This document shows positions 4,678 to 7,320 of a stretch of DNA of 7,320 bases, piece after piece; within the stretch, counting starts at the first letter, position 1, and every line of letters starts with the position of its first letter. The stretch covers positions 1-7,320 of the forward strand of contig CABRZY010000084.1 of NCBI GenBank assembly GCA_902475475.1, in the 5' to 3' direction. The notes beneath the pieces are model-generated. The model searched no databases. It worked only from the letters and a program-made list of their open reading frames with translations, and had not been told where the DNA came from. This DNA is from an uncultured Collinsella sp. (GTDB lineage Bacteria; Actinomycetota; Coriobacteriia; Coriobacteriales; Coriobacteriaceae). The position numbers and the translations under genes were made by a program.

Positions 4678-6138
4678 ATGAGCGAGTACGATTCCCAGCA
4701 TCCCCAGGATGCGGGCCACGCCGGCGAGACTCAGCAGCAACCGCGCGTACAGGTTGAGTCGACGCCTGCCGACGGCAACATTCCCTACGTGCAGGCCTAC
4801 GACACACAGACCGGCAAGCCGCTCGTCGGTCAGCAGGTCGTGAACAAGCACACGGTGGTCAAGACCAAGACCAAAAAGCTACCGATCTTTATTACGGCAC
4901 TCGCCGGCTGTGCCTGCGGCGCCCTGCTGGTCATTGCGCTCATTATGAGCGGCACGCTCGATATCGGCGGCGGCAAGAATGCCGTGACGGCGGGTGCTTC
5001 GGGTTCGTCGACGCAAAAGATCACGATCGACTCCGAGGACACCACGCTGGCCGAGGCCGTTTCTGCCAAGGCCCTGCCCTCCGTGGTTTCCATTACCGCC
5101 ACTTCGAGCGGCAGCCAGAATGGCTCGCTTTCGCAGTCTGCCGACGAGTCGGATAACTCAGGCAGCGTCGGTTCGGGCGTGGTGCTCGACACCGAGGGCC
5201 ATATTCTCACCAACAACCACGTGGTCGATGGCTATGACCAGTACGTGGTTACCATGGACGACGGCACCACCTACGAGGCCGAGTTCGTGGGCAACGATGC
5301 CTCGAGCGACCTGGCCGTTATCAAGCTCAAGGATGCTGACGCCTCCAAGCTCACGCCGATTGAGATTGGCGACTCCTCCAAGCTCAACGTGGGCGAGTGG
5401 GTTATGGCGATCGGCTCGCCGTTCGGCAACGAGCAGTCTGTCTCCACCGGTATCGTCTCGGCGCTCTACCGCTCCACGGCCATGAGCTCTACCAGCGGTA
5501 ACACCATCTATGCCAACATGATCCAGACCGACGCTGCCATCAACCCGGGCAACTCCGGCGGCGCGCTCGTCAACGACAATGGCGAGCTTGTGGGTATCAA
5601 CTCGCTCATCGAGAGCTACTCGGGCTCCAGCTCGGGCGTGGGCTTTGCCATTCCCGTTAACTACGCCAAGAACATTGCCGACCAGATCATCGACGGCAAG
5701 ACGCCGGTGCATCCGTACATGGGCGCTACGCTTTCGAGCGTCAATGCGCTCAACGCCCGCACCAACAAGCTGAGCACCGATAGCGGCGCGTATGTGGCGA
5801 GCGTCGTCGAGGACGGTCCCGCCGCCAAGGCTGGCATCCAAGAGGGCGACGTCATCACCAAGCTGGGCGACGACGAGATCACGAGCGCCGATGGCCTGAT
5901 CATCGCGCTGCGCAGCCACGAGGTGGGCGAGAAGGTCGAGATCACGCTCATGCGCGGCAAGGAAGAGAAGAAGGTCACCGTCGAGCTGGGCTCCGATGAG
6001 GAGCTGCAGAACCAGCAGCAGGACGACAGTTCGACCGACACCGGCAACGGCGGTATTACCGACGAGCAGCTGCGCCAGTACCTGGAGGAGCTGCTGGGCC
6101 AACAGGGCCAGGGTCAGGGCTACGGCCAGGGTTACTAA
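4678..6138 (+). CDS. Membrane-anchored HtrA/DegP-like trypsin-fold serine protease with PDZ domain
   Basis: A 486-residue cell-surface quality-control protease. The ATG at 4678 has GAAAGGA eight nt upstream; an in-frame ATG at 4639 has no ribosome site and would translate through the terminator-like hairpin. Order: hydrophilic Gln-rich cytoplasmic N-tail (1-67), one membrane segment (about 69-92, FITALAGCACGALLVIALIM), Ser/Thr/Gly-rich linker (93-160), protease domain with His181 (TNNHVVD), Asp211 (SSDLAVIKL) and Ser293 (GNSGGAL), and one PDZ domain (about 345-440, with GPAAKAGIQEGDVITKLG). The triad is complete, so it should be active outside the membrane. After PDZ come an acidic/Gln linker and a Gln-Gly-Tyr tail (GQQGQGQGYGQGY). 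Single PDZ and N-terminal anchor match Gram-positive HtrA rather than periplasmic DegP. It appears to be a single-gene unit closed by the strong terminator at 6165. No stress-promoter motif was recognised. Confidence 0.93.
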   Translation: MSEYDSQHPQDAGHAGETQQQPRVQVESTPADGNIPYVQAYDTQTGKPLVGQQVVNKHTVVKTKTKKLPIFITALAGCACGALLVIALIMSGTLDIGGGKNAVTAGASGSSTQKITIDSEDTTLAEAVSAKALPSVVSITATSSGSQNGSLSQSADESDNSGSVGSGVVLDTEGHILTNNHVVDGYDQYVVTMDDGTTYEAEFVGNDASSDLAVIKLKDADASKLTPIEIGDSSKLNVGEWVMAIGSPFGNEQSVSTGIVSALYRSTAMSSTSGNTIYANMIQTDAAINPGNSGGALVNDNGELVGINSLIESYSGSSSGVGFAIPVNYAKNIADQIIDGKTPVHPYMGATLSSVNALNARTNKLSTDSGAYVASVVEDGPAAKAGIQEGDVITKLGDDEITSADGLIIALRSHEVGEKVEITLMRGKEEKKVTVELGSDEELQNQQQDDSSTDTGNGGITDEQLRQYLEELLGQQGQGQGYGQGY

Positions 6139-6164
6139 CGAGCCATTTCGCACATGCCGAAGCC

Positions 6165-6206
6165 AGAGGGGCTGTCCCATCAACGCGGGACAGCCCCTCT
6201 TTTCTT
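6165..6206 (+). terminator. Strong Rho-independent terminator of the protease gene
   Basis: AGAGGGGCTGTCCC (6165-6178) and GGGACAGCCCCTCT (6187-6200) form a perfect 14-bp stem with an 8-nt loop, followed by TTTCTT. It begins 26 nt after the protease stop codon. The A-rich side on the opposite strand is weak, so it is best read as acting on plus-strand transcripts. Confidence 0.92.
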
Positions 6207-6208
6207 AT

Positions 6209-6239
6209 TGATCCGTTGGGGACGGAGGAAAACGGATCA
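6209..6239. repeat. Small hairpin with 9-bp arms, probable dispersed intergenic repeat
   Basis: TGATCCGTT (6209-6217) and AACGGATCA (6231-6239) are perfect inverted arms around a purine-only 13-nt loop (GGGGACGGAGGAA). It sits directly behind the terminator. I recall similar sequence between genes of Collinsella, so it may be a dispersed repeat; that cannot be tested within one window. Confidence 0.55.
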
Positions 6240-6274
6240 CTTGTGGCTGGCAAGAGGCCTGGTTCGTAAAGGTC

Positions 6275-6477
6275 TGGACAGTTAGTTCAGATACGTATAA
6301 ATCTGGGGCAGCTTGGGATGCGTTTTGAGCAATTTTTGATTGGGATGGGGTTTGAATGGGTGTTTGGGAGGGCGAGCGGGACGTTTACATGGTCTCGAGG
6401 AGTCCAAATGAGTCGAAACAGAGGTGTTCGTGCCTGATCCAGCTCTAGGATTTATACGTATCTGAACTAACTGTCCA
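6275..6477. mobile_element. MITE-like 203-bp non-coding element with perfect 29-bp terminal inverted repeats
   Basis: Bases 6275-6303 (beginning TGGACAGTTAGTTCAGATAC) are the exact reverse complement of 6449-6477. The repeats include the 8-bp palindrome ATACGTAT. The 145-bp interior has no credible coding frame and is strongly strand-asymmetric, G- and T-rich on the plus strand from about 6304 to 6380. Size, perfect termini and absence of coding fit a miniature inverted-repeat transposable element mobilised in trans. No clear target-site duplication was found at the outer edges, so the class of transposase cannot be named. A structured RNA or a two-site regulatory element are alternatives. 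Together with the terminator and small hairpin it fills most of the 447-bp gap between protease and ligase. Confidence 0.6.
6342..6372 (+). other. Potential G-quadruplex motif inside the MITE-like element
   Basis: Five G-tracts of at least three (6342-6344, 6347-6350, 6358-6360, 6366-6368, 6370-6372) are separated by loops of 2, 7, 5 and 1 nt, satisfying the common G3-N1-7 rule. Formation is predicted from the pattern only. Confidence 0.4.
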
Positions 6478-6585
6478 CCCCAGTCTGGCGGCTGCCGATT
6501 CGGTGCGGTTCGAAAGGGTTATTCGGCCCCATCGTGACCGGTGGTACTCTTGTATCCGTTTGAAATCGAGCGAAGGAGTGCCGCT
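6478..6585 (+). other. Leader region of the DNA ligase gene
   Basis: This 108-bp stretch between the MITE-like element and the ligase start has no gene. It contains the ligase ribosome site AAGGAG (6573-6578), 7 nt before the start codon. A -10-like TACTCT (6545-6550) is visible, but no good -35 accompanies it at normal spacing, so the promoter position is uncertain. The MITE-like insertion lies directly upstream and may supply or displace promoter sequence. Confidence 0.4.
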
Positions 6586-7320
6586 ATGGAGCAATCGAGC
6601 CTGTTTGGTGACGGCGTGGACATCGATACCGAAACGCCCACGACCGCGGAAGCCACCGCACCGACCGATGCCCGTGCCCAGGCGGCAGCGCGTGCGGCCG
6701 AGCTGCGCCACGAGCTCGATTACCACGCGTACCGCTACTACATGCTCGATGCACCCGAGATCACGGATGCCGCCTTCGACAAAATGCTCGTTGAGCTGCA
6801 GGAGATCGAGGCGGCCTATCCCGACCTGGTGACACCCGACAGCTATACCCAGCGTGTGGGCGGATACGTGAGCGAGCAGTTTACGCCGGTCACGCACATG
6901 GCACGCATGTATTCCATGGACGATGCCATGGACCTGGACGAGCTCGACGCGTGGCTCCAACGCACCGAGGATGCGCTCGGCGCCGGTAGCGTCACCTATA
7001 CCTGCGAGCTCAAGATCGACGGCCTGGGCGTGGCCCTTACCTACCAAAACGGCACCTTCGTACGTGCGGCCACACGTGGCGATGGCACCACGGGCGAGGA
7101 CGTGTCGCTCAACGTGCGCACCATCAAGGATGTGCCCATGCACCTGTCCGAGCCGGCGCTTGTCCACATGGGCGCCGACCGCGAGCGCACCATTGAGGTG
7201 CGCGGCGAGGTCTATATGCCCAAGGGCAGCTTTGTGCGCCTGAACGACGAGGCCGATGCCGAGGGCCGCGACCCCTTCGCCAACCCGCGCAACGCCGCCG
7301 CCGGCAGCCTACGTCAGAAA
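6586..7320 (+). CDS. ligA: NAD-dependent DNA ligase LigA, N-terminal 245 residues (3' end outside window)
   Basis: Seals nicks during replication and repair, using NAD as adenylate donor. The ATG at 6586 has AAGGAG 7 nt upstream, and the frame is open to the right edge. Seen: the NMN-binding Ia domain with YYMLDAPEITDAAFD (residues 51-65), then the nucleotidyltransferase domain with the adenylation motif ELKIDG (Lys143), TRGDGTTGEDV (163-173), EVRGEVYMP (204-212) and NPRNAAAGSLRQ (233-244). Full-length LigA is usually about 650-700 residues, so roughly a third is present; the OB-fold, zinc finger, HhH and BRCT domains would lie outside. Ia positions equivalent to E. coli His23 and Tyr35 are Tyr52 and Phe64, conservative and common in Gram-positives. 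An N-terminal extension of about 30 residues precedes the Ia domain and starts MEQSSLFGDG, containing QSSLF, which resembles a sliding-clamp-binding peptide. Confidence 0.96.
   Translation, partial: MEQSSLFGDGVDIDTETPTTAEATAPTDARAQAAARAAELRHELDYHAYRYYMLDAPEITDAAFDKMLVELQEIEAAYPDLVTPDSYTQRVGGYVSEQFTPVTHMARMYSMDDAMDLDELDAWLQRTEDALGAGSVTYTCELKIDGLGVALTYQNGTFVRAATRGDGTTGEDVSLNVRTIKDVPMHLSEPALVHMGADRERTIEVRGEVYMPKGSFVRLNDEADAEGRDPFANPRNAAAGSLRQK

Noticed and set aside
4613..4680. Short leader peptide frame (GTG at 4613, 22 residues) whose TGA overlaps the protease ATG
   Set aside because: No convincing ribosome site and no conservation evidence; the frame could be chance because the region is mostly hairpin.
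5158..6183. Minus-strand open frame of 341 codons opposite the protease
   Set aside because: Antisense shadow of a well-supported HtrA-like gene; it would also start inside the terminator stem.
6265..6490. Target-site duplication flanking the MITE-like element
   Set aside because: GTCTGG occurs on both sides but not at symmetrical distance from the terminal repeats, so it is not a convincing duplication.
1..7320. CRISPR array, tRNA or rRNA genes, phage or toxin-antitoxin genes
   Set aside because: No regularly spaced repeats, no tRNA-like cloverleaf and no recognisable proteins of these types were seen.

Overview
The window looks like chromosomal DNA from a high-GC Gram-positive bacterium, most likely a gut member of the Coriobacteriia (Collinsella or a close relative). 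This is inferred from protein style and gene content: an Actinobacteria-type GlnR-like regulator beside a glutamine synthetase homologue, a KDG kinase with a divergent LacI-family repressor, GC-rich codon use, and short intergenic hairpins of a kind I associate with Collinsella. No marker gene proves the genus.

Layout: positions 1-1028 (minus strand, running off the left edge) encode a PfkB-family sugar kinase resembling 2-keto-3-deoxygluconate kinase. A 233-bp divergent intergenic region follows. It holds a 58-nt near-perfect hairpin, two tandem LacI-type operator-like sites and a palindromic -10 element that could serve both directions. The plus strand then carries a LacI/KdgR-like repressor (1262-2284), a glutamine synthetase homologue (2419-3756), a GlnR-type orphan response regulator (3807-4469), a membrane-anchored HtrA/DegP-like serine protease (4678-6138) and the first 245 codons of NAD-dependent DNA ligase (6586 to the right edge). 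Intergenic regions contain several hairpins, two terminator-like structures and a 203-bp non-coding element with perfect 29-bp terminal inverted repeats, which looks like a MITE.

How the genes fit together: the kinase and LacI-type gene look like a self-contained sugar-acid module (repressor plus KDG phosphorylation). The glutamine synthetase homologue and GlnR-type regulator form a probable two-gene nitrogen unit, with a candidate GlnR box upstream. The protease and ligase appear to be independent housekeeping transcription units.

The most unusual observation is in the glutamine synthetase homologue. It keeps the fold signatures and half of the metal ligands, but three of the six canonical metal-binding residues are replaced (Glu to Ala184, Glu to Gly191, His to Phe240). 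It may therefore not be a normal glutamine synthetase, and could be a pseudo-enzyme or an enzyme with altered chemistry, paired with a regulator whose receiver domain also lacks its phosphorylation machinery. Other points worth checking are the MITE-like element, the large hairpin upstream of the kinase and a beta-clamp-binding-like pentapeptide at the ligase N-terminus.
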